From positions 24,562-88,561 of the forward strand of contig NZ_JADEWI010000022.1 of NCBI RefSeq assembly GCF_015207705.1: DNA of 64,000 bases, written 5' to 3'. Below, piece by piece: positions 27,174-35,813 of this stretch. A program made the position numbers and the translations under genes. The stretch is from Nostoc sp. LEGE 06077 (lineage in GTDB: Bacteria; Cyanobacteriota; Cyanobacteriia; Cyanobacteriales; Nostocaceae). The notes under the pieces were generated by a model that saw nothing but the letters and a program-made list of their open reading frames with translations, made no database searches and was not told the origin of the DNA. Position 1 is the first letter of the stretch, and every line of letters starts with the position of its first letter.

Positions 27174-28358
27174 ATGACAAATTTTCTCCAGCCGCCAAGA
27201 TTACGCATTGGTGAAGAAGATAGTGCAGAAGAAAGACGCGCCACTTGGCTAGAACTTTTTTATGATTTGGTGTTTGTTGTTGCAGTCTCGCAAGTAGCGC
27301 ACAATCTGAAAGAAGATATTTCCCTATTGGGATTACTGGGATTTATCGTTTTGTTTATCCCGATTTGGTGGTCATGGATTGGGACTACATTCTACGCTAA
27401 CCGCTTTGATAGCGATGATGTTGTACATCGGTTGCTGGTTGGGGTGCAAATGTTAACTGCGGCGGGGATGGCGGTGAATATTCACCACGGCTTGGGGGAA
27501 AGTTCTTCGGGTTTTGCTTTGGCTTATGCACTTGGTCGGGCTGTGTTGGTGGTGGAGTATGTGCGGGCGGGAATTCATATTCCTTCAGCGCGTCCTTTGA
27601 CAACACGCTATGCGATTGGTTTTACGATCGCATCTTTGATTTGGTTAGGTTCCGCATTTTTGCCAGTTCCTTGGCGATTCGCGCTTTGGGGCGTGGGAAT
27701 TGTGATTGATTTTGGCACACCGTTAACCGCCCGTAAACATCAAATGGGAATGCTTCCGCACGCCTCCCATTTACCAGAACGTTTTGGACTGTTCACAATT
27801 ATTGTGTTGGGAGAAGCGATTATTGCAGTGGTTAACGGTGTCTCAGAGCAAAAATGGCAGGTGTTAACTGTTGTTTCTGCGATTTTTGGGCTAATGATCG
27901 CCTTTAGTTGGTGGTGGGTTTATTTTGATAATTTAGGGGGAACACCAATTGAAACCGCACGCATACAAGGAAAGGTGGGGACTGTTAATGTCTGGCTTTA
28001 TACTCATTTACCATTAGTGATTGGGATTGCAGCTACTGGAGTTGGTGTAGAAGAAATTTTGGTCAGTCAGCCAACTGTCGCTTTAGCAGATCCGCAAAGG
28101 TGGCTAATTTGTGGTGCAGTTGCATTATGCTCGTTAGCAGTGGGCATTCTCCACAGATATGGCGTGATTAGATATTGTAAGATTCGTTCTTTGTATCGCT
28201 TGGGTGGCGCAGTTGTGCTGTTAGCGATCGCATTTTTTGGCAAAGGTTTATTACCTATTGCAGTTATCGCTTTAGTAGCCTTAGTTTCTGCTTTACAAGT
28301 GATTCAAGATTTGTCTCAGAGTCGTCCGAATAATCGCTTGGCTGATCCTGAAATTTAA
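27174..28358 (+). CDS. Low temperature requirement protein A (LtrA) family membrane protein
   Basis: About 394 residues from the ATG at 27174 (an in-frame TTG at 27159 is less likely). The N-terminus has the family signature EERRATWLELFYDLVFVVAV, followed by about ten hydrophobic helices, with WWSWIGTTFYANRFDSDD, the GEAIIAVVNG segment (about residues 215-224) and WWWVYFDN characteristic of LtrA proteins. The family name comes from a Listeria gene needed for growth in the cold; biochemical function is unknown. The gene stands alone behind a MITE-like repeat and shows no operon with its neighbours. Confidence 0.88.
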   Translation: MTNFLQPPRLRIGEEDSAEERRATWLELFYDLVFVVAVSQVAHNLKEDISLLGLLGFIVLFIPIWWSWIGTTFYANRFDSDDVVHRLLVGVQMLTAAGMAVNIHHGLGESSSGFALAYALGRAVLVVEYVRAGIHIPSARPLTTRYAIGFTIASLIWLGSAFLPVPWRFALWGVGIVIDFGTPLTARKHQMGMLPHASHLPERFGLFTIIVLGEAIIAVVNGVSEQKWQVLTVVSAIFGLMIAFSWWWVYFDNLGGTPIETARIQGKVGTVNVWLYTHLPLVIGIAATGVGVEEILVSQPTVALADPQRWLICGAVALCSLAVGILHRYGVIRYCKIRSLYRLGGAVVLLAIAFFGKGLLPIAVIALVALVSALQVIQDLSQSRPNNRLADPEI

Positions 28359-28442
28359 AAGTGCTGAGTGTTGAGTGTTGAGGAAAAGAACCAAGTATTA
28401 GTGCTAAGGCGGTTTACAAGAATAAATATACCGATGCCGTTG

Positions 28443-28495
28443 GTTTCGACTTCGCTCAACCAACTGATATATCGAGAGTTGAGCGAAGTCGAAAC
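28443..28495. repeat. 18-bp perfect inverted repeat
   Basis: GTTTCGACTTCGCTCAAC (28443-28460) and GTTGAGCGAAGTCGAAAC (28478-28495) flank a 17-base loop, between two convergent genes. This could act as a two-way transcription end, and its sequence type is that of a dispersed cyanobacterial palindrome. Heptamer-like GTGCTGAGT/GTTGAGT repeats lie just to the left (28362-28382). Confidence 0.65.
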
Positions 28496-28530
28496 TCGCC
28501 AACACAGATATTTTCTTTGTCGGAAATCAC

Positions 28531-29022
28531 CTAATCTGCGATCGCCCATCGCACATAAGGACGAGAAGTTGTTACAGTTTTGTAACTAATTAAAGTGTCT
28601 GGTACTGGAATTTTCCGCAAGTCTACACGGAAATATGCCTGTTTATTTTTGAATTGCACACTATAAAAAGGATATTCCTGACCTTGGGTTTGACCTACAC
28701 AAGTAGCGTAGTTATTGCGTAAAGGTGAAACAAATTCTACAAAATGTTGATTCTTTGATGGAACTAATTTAGTTGTATCGGCAAAAGCTCTAGTATCGGC
28801 AATTACAGTATGTTCAGCACCACCTTCATAGGGTAGCGTTAACCACCACAAACCAACTATTTGCGGACAACTTCCGCTTGTACGTTGCACTTTTAATTGC
28901 ACATTGGGTTCAGCCAGTGGACTTTGTGAAGGTTGTGCTTGCGCTGTAGAGGCGATCGCACTCGCTACTACTAAAGGGCATAAAATCCCACCTAAAATTG
29001 TCAATTTCGCCAACTTATTCAT
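28531..29022 (-). CDS. Small secreted protein of unknown function
   Basis: 163 residues. A clear signal peptide (about 1-29, ending AQAQ) predicts export. The mature part has two cysteines, in GSCPQIVGLWWLTLPYEGG and NYATCVGQ, which could form a disulfide, and ends with a Tyr/Thr/Arg-rich segment. I do not recognise the family; the sequence looks like a periplasmic protein of cyanobacteria. It is convergent with LtrA and divergent from the ion-channel gene, so it is probably transcribed alone. Confidence 0.6.
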   Translation of the reverse strand: MNKLAKLTILGGILCPLVVASAIASTAQAQPSQSPLAEPNVQLKVQRTSGSCPQIVGLWWLTLPYEGGAEHTVIADTRAFADTTKLVPSKNQHFVEFVSPLRNNYATCVGQTQGQEYPFYSVQFKNKQAYFRVDLRKIPVPDTLISYKTVTTSRPYVRWAIAD

Positions 29023-29190
29023 AACTGGGAATGTTTGTCATGCTAACTATTACTCATAAATTGACTCGGCAAATGTAGCAAAAGTGCCTAATTAATTTGA
29101 TTTATCGCTAACGTGTTTTCAGTTACAGTTACACCCTAAGAAACAACGCCACAATATTGTTAATTACGCATTCATACCACCTGCTGTCTC

Positions 29191-30879
29191 ATGAAACCTC
29201 GAATCATTGTTTGCGGCTTAGGGCGTACTGGATATAAAATCTTTCGTCTGCTGAGACAGCAGGGCGCATCGGTTATTGGTATCCATCACAAACCAATCCC
29301 TGGCGAATGTTCACCAGATGTAATTATTGGCAATTTACACGCGGCGGCTACTCTAACAGCTGCGGGAATTCACCAAGCACATACTTTGGTGATAGCTGGT
29401 TCTGAAGATACGTTGAATTTGTCAATTCTGATGCAGGCGCGGGTATTAAATCCGCGAATTCGCATTATTAATCGCTTTTATAATACAAATCTCGGTGAGC
29501 GTTTAGATCAAACTCTTCCAGATCATTTGAGTATGAGTGTTGTGGGATTAGCCGCACCATTATTTACATTTGCGGCTTTAGGTAATCAAGCCATCGGACA
29601 AATCAAGTTATTTGATCAAACTTGGCCTGTCCAAGAAGAATATATTGATGAAAACCATCCTTGGTTGGGGTGGAATTTGAGTGATTTGTGGGAAGAACCC
29701 GCACGAATGCCGATTTATTATTTGCCCATGCACGGGGAGATGAATTTAATACATGGGGTGTTGTCTGGGCAAGAATTACAAGTAGGCGATCGCTTAATTG
29801 TCGCCATTCAACCCCGGATTCGTTCTATTCGCAGGTCGTTAATTAAAAAAGTATTGAAGGTTTGTACCAGTCTGCGCCAGTTTCAACAACATGGCAAGTC
29901 AGTGGTGATTGGTGCGATTGTGTTGATGGTAATTATTGCGATCGCCACACTTACTTATCGGTCTACAGAACTGAGTTTATCTGTGATTGATGCTTTGTAT
30001 TTTTCTGTTGGTATGATTACTGGCGCAGGCGGTAACGATAAAGTTATAGAAAATGCCCCTAATAGTATCAAGTTATTCACCATTGTGATCATGCTAATTG
30101 GCGCAGTGGTGATTGGGATTTGGTACGCCATGCTAACGGATTTTGTCTTAGGGAACCGCTTCAAGCAATTTTGGGATGCAGCGAGAATTCCCCAACGCCA
30201 TCATTATATTGTCTGCGGTTTAAGCGGTATCGGCAGCAAAATTGTCCAGCAACTCCATACCAGTGGTTATGAAGTCATTGTGATTGAAACTGACTCGAAT
30301 AATAAATATGTTAACTCCGTGCGCGGGTTGGGTATTCCAGTAATTCAAGGTGATGCTAGTTTCCGTACCATTTTGCAAACCATTAATGTTACCTCTGCGG
30401 CGGCGGTGTTAGCGGTAACTAACAACGATGCGACTAACCTAGAAATTGCCCTTAAAACCAAAGGTTTAGCCCCAAAAATTCCCGTAATTGTCCATTATGC
30501 TGACCCAGATTTTGCCGGGATGGCGCAACAAGTATTTGATTTTGAAGCCGTCCTCAGCCCCGCAGAACTAGCAGCGCCAGCCTTTGCGGCGGCGGCTTTA
30601 GGGGGACGCATTCTCGGTAATGGCATCACTGCTGATAAGCTTTGGGTAGCCTTCGCCACACTAATTACACTATCACATCCCTTTTGCGGTTTATTGGTCA
30701 AAGAAATAGCCATGTCTGCTGACTTTGTACCGCTATATGTGGAAATTAACACTCAACGTATCCAAGGTTGGGAATTATTGACAACACAACTGGCTGATGG
30801 AGATATTTTATATTTAACAATGCCAGCAAATCGGTTATATCAATTGTGGCGGGAAGAACGAGTATCGCATAAGAGTTAG
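29191..30879 (+). CDS. Ion channel with two RCK (TrkA-N) domains and atypical selectivity filter
   Basis: 562 residues. The order is RCK/TrkA-N domain (1-130; IIVCGLGRTGYKIFRLLRQQG), a TrkA-C-like part (about 130-215), two membrane helices around a pore loop (about 233-318), then a second TrkA-N domain (about 335-460; YIVCGLSGIGSKIVQQL) and a C-terminal part. RCK domains bind nucleotides or Ca2+ and gate K+ channels. The pore reads T277-G-A-G-G-N-D283 where K+ channels have TVGYG followed by D, so ion selectivity may differ. The N-terminal RCK before the pore is also unusual, since most channels have the pore first. Transcription is solitary. Confidence 0.75.
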   Translation: MKPRIIVCGLGRTGYKIFRLLRQQGASVIGIHHKPIPGECSPDVIIGNLHAAATLTAAGIHQAHTLVIAGSEDTLNLSILMQARVLNPRIRIINRFYNTNLGERLDQTLPDHLSMSVVGLAAPLFTFAALGNQAIGQIKLFDQTWPVQEEYIDENHPWLGWNLSDLWEEPARMPIYYLPMHGEMNLIHGVLSGQELQVGDRLIVAIQPRIRSIRRSLIKKVLKVCTSLRQFQQHGKSVVIGAIVLMVIIAIATLTYRSTELSLSVIDALYFSVGMITGAGGNDKVIENAPNSIKLFTIVIMLIGAVVIGIWYAMLTDFVLGNRFKQFWDAARIPQRHHYIVCGLSGIGSKIVQQLHTSGYEVIVIETDSNNKYVNSVRGLGIPVIQGDASFRTILQTINVTSAAAVLAVTNNDATNLEIALKTKGLAPKIPVIVHYADPDFAGMAQQVFDFEAVLSPAELAAPAFAAAALGGRILGNGITADKLWVAFATLITLSHPFCGLLVKEIAMSADFVPLYVEINTQRIQGWELLTTQLADGDILYLTMPANRLYQLWREERVSHKS

Positions 30880-30930
30880 TAGAAGAAAGGGTGTTAGGGT
30901 GTAAGGGGTGTAGGGGTGTTAGGGTGTAAG

Positions 30931-31181
30931 TTTTGCGATCGCTCTCATTATGATTGTGATGGTGAAAATATGAAATGCGATCGCTCTCATTGCTATTGTG
31001 AGAGTAGAAAGATGAATTGCGATCGCTCACATTGTAATTGCGAGGGTTGAAATAAGAATTGCGATCGCTCACATTGTGATTGTGAGGGTGAAAGATGAAT
31101 TGCGATCGCTCACATTATGATTGTGAGGGTTAAAAGATGAATTGCGATCGCTCACATTGTTATTGTAAGGGTAAAATATAG
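30931..31181. repeat. Tandem array of six 42-bp HIP1-containing units
   Basis: GCGATCGC recurs at 30935, 30977, 31019, 31061, 31102 and 31144, that is every 41-42 bases. Each unit continues as CTCACATT, a short spacer, ATTGTGAG-like bases (an imperfect palindrome) and GGTTGAAAGATGAATT-like sequence. It is preceded by GGGTGTTAGGGTGTAAGG-type short repeats. The unit resembles, but is longer than, the 37-bp long tandem repeats known from Anabaena. A related array lies at 35152-35341. Confidence 0.85.
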
Positions 31182-31222
31182 CACTTCTTAGGTGTACAAA
31201 TAAATTTGGGTTAAGTACATCT

Positions 31223-31350
31223 ATCCCGCCTCGGAATCAATTCCGAGTCTCATAGCGCAAGTCCTCTGAAGAGGACTAAACCCGAACCTCATTCCAGTCC
31301 ACTTAAGTGGACTTTGGCTATGAGCCTGGAACTTTAGTTCTAGGCGGGAT
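31223..31350. repeat. 128-bp multi-hairpin repeat, copy 1
   Basis: Ends ATCCCGCCT and AGGCGGGAT are inverted. The element is two imperfect inverted halves, each containing a terminal hairpin (CGGAAT/ATTCCG or GAACT/AGTTC) and a central hairpin (AGTCCTC/GAGGACT or AGTCCAC/GTGGACT). Copies 2 (35431-35559, inverted) and 3 (57023-57151, direct) keep the stems while some stem bases differ in a compensating way. Confidence 0.8.
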
Positions 31351-31397
31351 GCGATTTCATACTGCAAATTGTAGACTTATGTGTACGATGAATACTC

Positions 31398-33821
31398 CTA
31401 ATTTTCTTCTTCTAGTAATTGTTCAATATATTTTTGTACTAAAGGCACTTGAAAAGCATTACCTTCTTGAGTCAGAATTTCTTTGCGGATGAGTCTTCGT
31501 ACTGTTCCTTTATCTTGTGGTGTGGGAGTTTGACCTTGAATTATTCGCTGAAGTAAATTGCGGTCATTATCTGTTAAATTATTCCAGATTTCCCGAAAAT
31601 ATTGATCGCCTCGCTCTAGCACAATAGCAATAATTTCTTGTACATCCTGCGCGGTGGCTTTGATTGTCTCTCGTTTTCGGCGATTCGCTCTAATATCCTT
31701 GTTTAAAAATTCTACTAACTCATAACACATCAACTGCACAAGATAAGGTTGACAGCAAGTTTGTTGAATAATTAAATCTACAGCACTTGATTCATAAATA
31801 TTAAAAAAATCTTCGATAGGACGGGTAATTAATTCACGGGCTTCGGATTCTTGCAAATAACTCATTCGCAAAGCGCGGGTGTTAATTAGATAATCAGTCC
31901 AGTAAGGTTCAAGTTCAGATAACAAATGGGAACCACTAAAGAGCAAAATCCATTGTTTTTGATGTTGCAGCAAATTGCGAATAAAGTTGAGTGGCGCACG
32001 GCTGTTTGTGGCTGTAACCACCTCACTCAAGCGTTCATATTCGTCTAAACATAAAAGAAATCGCTTACCAGAATTGCTACGTTCGATTTCTGCTAACCAA
32101 GTTTGCAATGCGGGAAATGGATCTTCCGCTAATTTATAAGCATCTGGAGTTGGTAAGTGTATTTTGCGGGGTAAGCGGCGTGCAGTATTGATAATTTGTT
32201 GTGATAGATTTTCGGCGAATCCTTTAAGTGTTGTGGCTGAAGCTGCACCTTGTAAATCTACCAACAAAGGAACGATATTAGGAACAACTTTGTCAGGTAA
32301 ATATTTTAGTGCAGAGGTTTTACCAGTTCTGCGCCCACCGTATAGTAATAAAACTGGTGGCTGATCGGAAAGTGTTAAAGTTTCAATTTCTCGAAATATA
32401 TCAATTCGCCCTTTAAAGCGATTTGTAGCTGTGGCGGGGTCTAAAGAATTACCAGCAATGTAAACTTGCCGAATCTCTTGTGATTGTTTTGCTGTTTCTG
32501 CTAAAGTGCGTTGTGCTGTTTCTAATATTGTTAGCCAACGGTTTGTAATGCTGCCAAATTGAGTAGCCAATGCAGCGTTTTTTGCAAAAGTTAGAGTGTT
32601 TTTAAGTTCCTTCAAAGCATTGATAGGAGGTTTTAATAATTCATATTGTCTATATGATGTAGTTGCCTCTTGTGATGCTTTTACGCCTTGGCTAATATCT
32701 AACAATTGGGGCAGAATTGTACCAATTTCTGGTGGAGGTGGTGACGGAATCCATGTTAGTTGATAGGAGATATCGGCAATATCTCCTAATCTTCGGCATT
32801 GGGTGAGAATATCTATAGCAATTTTGATGATTGCTTGTGTTGCAACTTTTTGTTTGTTTGTAGATGTAATTAAATAATCAATAGTTTTACGAGCAATTAC
32901 GGGGTTTTCTGCGTAAGCCTCTACAATCATCCAATCCATGAAAGGCAAAGGTAAAATAATCAATTCATCAAACCAAGGAGGTAAATATTGTAAATAACTT
33001 CCTGAACTTTTCCACCGAGAAATAAAAAAAGTAATCAACATCCAAACCAATTCCGGCAACCAAAAGTAAACTCTGAGTACACCAAAAACCCACGCCACGC
33101 CTCCCGCCACGCCTAGCGACATGCCGAATGCCACGCTGAACGCCACGCCTACCGCCACGCCTACCGCCACGCCTAGCACCACGTCTACCGCCACACCCAT
33201 CGCCACGCCTACCGCCACGCCTACCGCCACGCTAAACGCCACGCTGAACGCCACGCCTACCGCCACGCCCATCGCCACGCCTACAGCCACGTCTACCGCC
33301 ACGCCTACAGCCACTCCTCTCAGCACTCCTCTCACCACGCCGAATGTTACGCCTACTACCACGCCGAACGCCATGTTTAACGCCACGCCAAACGCCACGC
33401 CTGACAAAAATCTATCTGCTAAAAATACAGAAAGCATGGCAGCAACTAAAATAACTAATCTATTTCTATAGCTACCACGGTCGAAAACCTTTCCTATTAG
33501 CCAGCCCAACAAAAAAATCAAGCTTTTGAACCAGTTAAAAGATTCGCCACTAACTAGTGTGTAAACTGGTGCAACTAGCAATACAACAAATATTGGCGCT
33601 AATGCCGTTAACCACCAAACTTGCCCTGCATAGCGACGTAAACGCGGATTGCTGCGAAACTCAGCTTGTTTATCAAAGGGATCATCTCTCGGTTTTAATT
33701 CTGGATGAATATCGCGCAGCCAGCGTTCAAAGGTAAAAGGCTTGAAGTAAATCCAATGCAAAAGGCGCAGACATTCAGCTACATAATTCCAAAAGCCTGA
33801 TTTTGGTGAGGTTTGACTCAT
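31398..33821 (-). CDS. Membrane AAA-type ATPase with GVAx tetrapeptide-repeat membrane domain
   Basis: An 807-residue protein. Membrane helices at about 66-90, 95-112 and 120-137 are followed by about 100 residues (139-243) of four-residue repeats [G/S/D]VA[V/M/F], encoded by a 12-bp minisatellite. With small residues every fourth position this would make very tightly packed, glycine-zipper-like helices. One more hydrophobic segment, VYFWLPELVWMLITFFIS, follows, then a helical linker and a C-terminal P-loop ATPase. Walker A is GGRRTGKTS with Lys501, and Walker B is LLCLDEYE with Asp593-Glu594. A winged-helix-like tail completes it. A second membrane ATPase gene lies 133 bases upstream in the same operon direction. 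The function is not known; a sensor, pore or defence role is possible. Confidence 0.8.
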   Translation of the reverse strand: MSQTSPKSGFWNYVAECLRLLHWIYFKPFTFERWLRDIHPELKPRDDPFDKQAEFRSNPRLRRYAGQVWWLTALAPIFVVLLVAPVYTLVSGESFNWFKSLIFLLGWLIGKVFDRGSYRNRLVILVAAMLSVFLADRFLSGVAFGVALNMAFGVVVGVTFGVVRGVLRGVAVGVAVDVAVGVAMGVAVGVAFSVAFSVAVGVAVGVAMGVAVDVVLGVAVGVAVGVAFSVAFGMSLGVAGGVAWVFGVLRVYFWLPELVWMLITFFISRWKSSGSYLQYLPPWFDELIILPLPFMDWMIVEAYAENPVIARKTIDYLITSTNKQKVATQAIIKIAIDILTQCRRLGDIADISYQLTWIPSPPPPEIGTILPQLLDISQGVKASQEATTSYRQYELLKPPINALKELKNTLTFAKNAALATQFGSITNRWLTILETAQRTLAETAKQSQEIRQVYIAGNSLDPATATNRFKGRIDIFREIETLTLSDQPPVLLLYGGRRTGKTSALKYLPDKVVPNIVPLLVDLQGAASATTLKGFAENLSQQIINTARRLPRKIHLPTPDAYKLAEDPFPALQTWLAEIERSNSGKRFLLCLDEYERLSEVVTATNSRAPLNFIRNLLQHQKQWILLFSGSHLLSELEPYWTDYLINTRALRMSYLQESEARELITRPIEDFFNIYESSAVDLIIQQTCCQPYLVQLMCYELVEFLNKDIRANRRKRETIKATAQDVQEIIAIVLERGDQYFREIWNNLTDNDRNLLQRIIQGQTPTPQDKGTVRRLIRKEILTQEGNAFQVPLVQKYIEQLLEEEN
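33090..33425 (-). repeat. 12-bp coding minisatellite
   Basis: On the plus strand the unit reads close to ACCGCCACGCCT and recurs about 27 times in the reading frame of the membrane ATPase, giving one GVAx tetrapeptide per unit. Units differ by one to three bases, so the tract is partly decayed or selected at the protein level. Confidence 0.85.
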
Positions 33822-33954
33822 ATCATGTTCTGTAAATAATTTGTCTTACGTCATTGTGAGGCGTAGTGAAGTGTAGCTTGGGTTAAAGAACGGAAACTCA
33901 ACTATAGTTAAGACTTCGTTGGGTTTCGCTATCGCCCCACCCAACCTTACTTTT

Positions 33955-35037
33955 TTATTTAATCCCTAATTGGTCACGCACAAAATCCCAAACTTCATTC
34001 CAATTGATAACTCGTGTAAACACCAAAATAACCATTACTAAAATTGCCATTCCCTTAATCCAGCTACTCACATCATCTACGGTTCCGCCCAGAAATTTAA
34101 CTATGCGCCCTAGACGTATTGGTAAATTCCAAACTAACCAACGCAGACCACGCCACCATCGGCGCGAACCTAACCGAGACTGTGGTAAGCGCCGAGATTC
34201 TTGAACGAAACGAGTTTTTACCCAGTTTTCATCGTGTCCTTGCTGACGTGCTTCACACACCAAGCCTCCTGCTATCTGGAGTAAAAATGGATGACTCCCA
34301 GCTAACTGCTGAGTTAAACGCTGTTCATCCATACTTAAAGCAGGTGCAGCATTATTAACTGTACTAGCTGGTAGACGTAGCAAATCTTTGACTTCATCTT
34401 CTTGCAATTCTCCCAATTTAATCACATGACCTAAGTTGAAAAAAGAAGAAGTTAATTGATGTTTTTTGCTGTAAAAATCTAATTGATGTTGTGAAGCGAT
34501 TACCAACATCACAGAGTTGTGATTCATCAAAGAACGCAAGTTGTTGTAAAAGTCATTATTGAATTCGCTCTTGTTGTCAAATAAAGTTTTGAAATCATCC
34601 AAACATAAAACTGGTAATACACCTTGCCTTTTCCATTCTCTGATCGCATCAGAAAAAGCTATACGGTCAAGGGGTCTAATTCTTAAAGGGTCACTTAAAG
34701 CTGGGTTGGTCGCCACACTAGAAAAATTGAGTAATTCCTGCGCCACTGCTAAATAAAAATTTTCCTCTCGTTGACAATGTACACTTTGCAAGGAAAGGTA
34801 AATCACAACGTAGCGGCTAGGGTTTTGTACTCGCTGTTCCCAAGTTAGAAAAAAGTGATACAGCAGCGAAGATTTACCAATGCGCTTTTCACCGACAATA
34901 TTAATACTTGTCGGCTGTGCGCCACTCATCCGAGATGCGATCGCGTGTAATTCATCCTTCCGACCAACAAACAATCTGGGGTCTTCAATCATCCCCGCAG
35001 CCACAAAAGGGTTAGCAGGCAGCGATCCAGAAGTCAT
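33955..35037 (-). CDS. P-loop ATPase (AAA_16-like) with C-terminal membrane anchor
   Basis: 360 residues. FVGRKDELHAI (about 23-33) is the box that precedes the P-loop in AAA_16/ORC-like STAND ATPases. Walker A is VGEKRIGKSS with Lys55; Walker B is VLCLDDF with Asp150-Asp151; SVMLVIAS is a sensor-1-like strand. The end carries a basic WWRGLRWLVWNLPIRLGRIV stretch and a membrane helix (about 329-345). It thus resembles the ATPase half of the 807-residue protein encoded just downstream, and the two probably form a membrane-bound complex. No effector domain such as a nuclease, protease or TIR is visible. The segment is bounded by repeats, which suggests a movable or recently rearranged unit. Confidence 0.78.
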   Translation of the reverse strand: MTSGSLPANPFVAAGMIEDPRLFVGRKDELHAIASRMSGAQPTSINIVGEKRIGKSSLLYHFFLTWEQRVQNPSRYVVIYLSLQSVHCQREENFYLAVAQELLNFSSVATNPALSDPLRIRPLDRIAFSDAIREWKRQGVLPVLCLDDFKTLFDNKSEFNNDFYNNLRSLMNHNSVMLVIASQHQLDFYSKKHQLTSSFFNLGHVIKLGELQEDEVKDLLRLPASTVNNAAPALSMDEQRLTQQLAGSHPFLLQIAGGLVCEARQQGHDENWVKTRFVQESRRLPQSRLGSRRWWRGLRWLVWNLPIRLGRIVKFLGGTVDDVSSWIKGMAILVMVILVFTRVINWNEVWDFVRDQLGIK

Positions 35038-35151
35038 GTATAATTTTATATTAATTTAATTTATTTCAGTGTAATTGCTTAAAAGCATAGCATTATATTT
35101 TGTTCGGCAAAAGACTCATCATCAAAGCCGCAAAAGTTGTAAGGAAGGCGG

Positions 35152-35341
35152 ACATTACAATTGTGATGATTGAAAGATAAATTGCGATTGCTCACATTAT
35201 GATTGTGATGGTTGAAATAAGAATTGCGATCGCTCACATTGTAATTGCGACGGTGGAAAGATGAAATGCGATCGCTCACATTATGATTGTGATGGTTGAA
35301 AGATGAAATGCGATCGCTATGATTGTGAAAGTAAAAATATA
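35152..35341. repeat. Second array of the 42-bp HIP1-containing repeat
   Basis: Four full or nearly full units begin with GCGATTGC at 35184 and GCGATCGC at 35226, 35268 and 35310, spaced exactly 42 bases, with a partial unit before and a truncated one after. Orientation is the same as in the array at 30931-31181. Both arrays are followed by AAAATATAG and then, after a spacer, by a copy of the 128-bp repeat. Confidence 0.82.
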
Positions 35342-35430
35342 GTAATTCTTGGTTGACGTAGTATATTTTTGACCTCTCTCCTTGCAGGCTATGGTGTACA
35401 CACAAGTCCAAAATTTGCCTGTTCAACCAC

Positions 35431-35559
35431 ATCCCGCCTAGAACTAAAGTTCCAGGCTCATAGCCAAAGTCCACAAAGCGTGGACTGGAATGTATTTCTC
35501 GTTCAGTCATCTTGAGATGACTTGCGCTATGAGACTCGGAATTCATTCCGAGGTGGGAC
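35431..35559. repeat. 128-bp multi-hairpin repeat, copy 2 (inverted)
   Basis: It begins ATCCCGCCTAGAACTAAAG and ends CGAGGTGGGAC, the reverse complement arrangement of copy 1. Central hairpins read AGTCCAC/GTGGACT and AGTCATC/GATGACT. Together with copy 1 it brackets the two membrane ATPase genes. Confidence 0.8.
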
Positions 35560-35625
35560 AGATGCACTCAACGAACATTTGTGTGTACTCTGTAATCTTG
35601 CAGGAGAGAGGCTTTGAGTCTTACT

Positions 35626-35648
35626 CCCCTTCCCTCGTAGGGAAGGGG
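35626..35648. repeat. Short dispersed palindrome
   Basis: CCCCTTCCCT (35626-35635) and AGGGAAGGGG (35639-35648) pair perfectly around CGT. It is GC-rich compared with its surroundings and of the type seen dispersed in Nostoc-like genomes. It lies between the repeat-bounded segment and the toxin-antitoxin pair. Confidence 0.6.
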
Positions 35649-35813
35649 CTGGGGGTTAGGTTTGTATTAGACTCAACTCTCAACGGATATGTTGCGATCG
35701 CCTACATTAAACCCTATGATTCCTTACTCCCCGCCCATACAATTACATTTGGAAATCAAAGCAGATTCCTATAGTTAAGCTTATAATGAGAATTGTTGGC
35801 GAAGCTCCAGAAT

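Noticed and set aside
30746..31072. Minus-strand frame with 14-residue repeats (SDRxSYFxxxNxN) through the 42-bp array, and a similar frame at 35079-35567
   Set aside because: The unit length is a multiple of three, so the array stays open by chance in one frame. The residues mirror the DNA repeat, and there is no independent coding sign or ribosome-binding site.
30931..31181. CRISPR array
   Set aside because: The units are contiguous tandem repeats without variable spacers, and no cas genes are present.
33121..33471. Plus-strand frame rich in ATPT repeats
   Set aside because: It is the antisense image of the GVAx minisatellite in the membrane ATPase gene, which has clear domains on the other strand.
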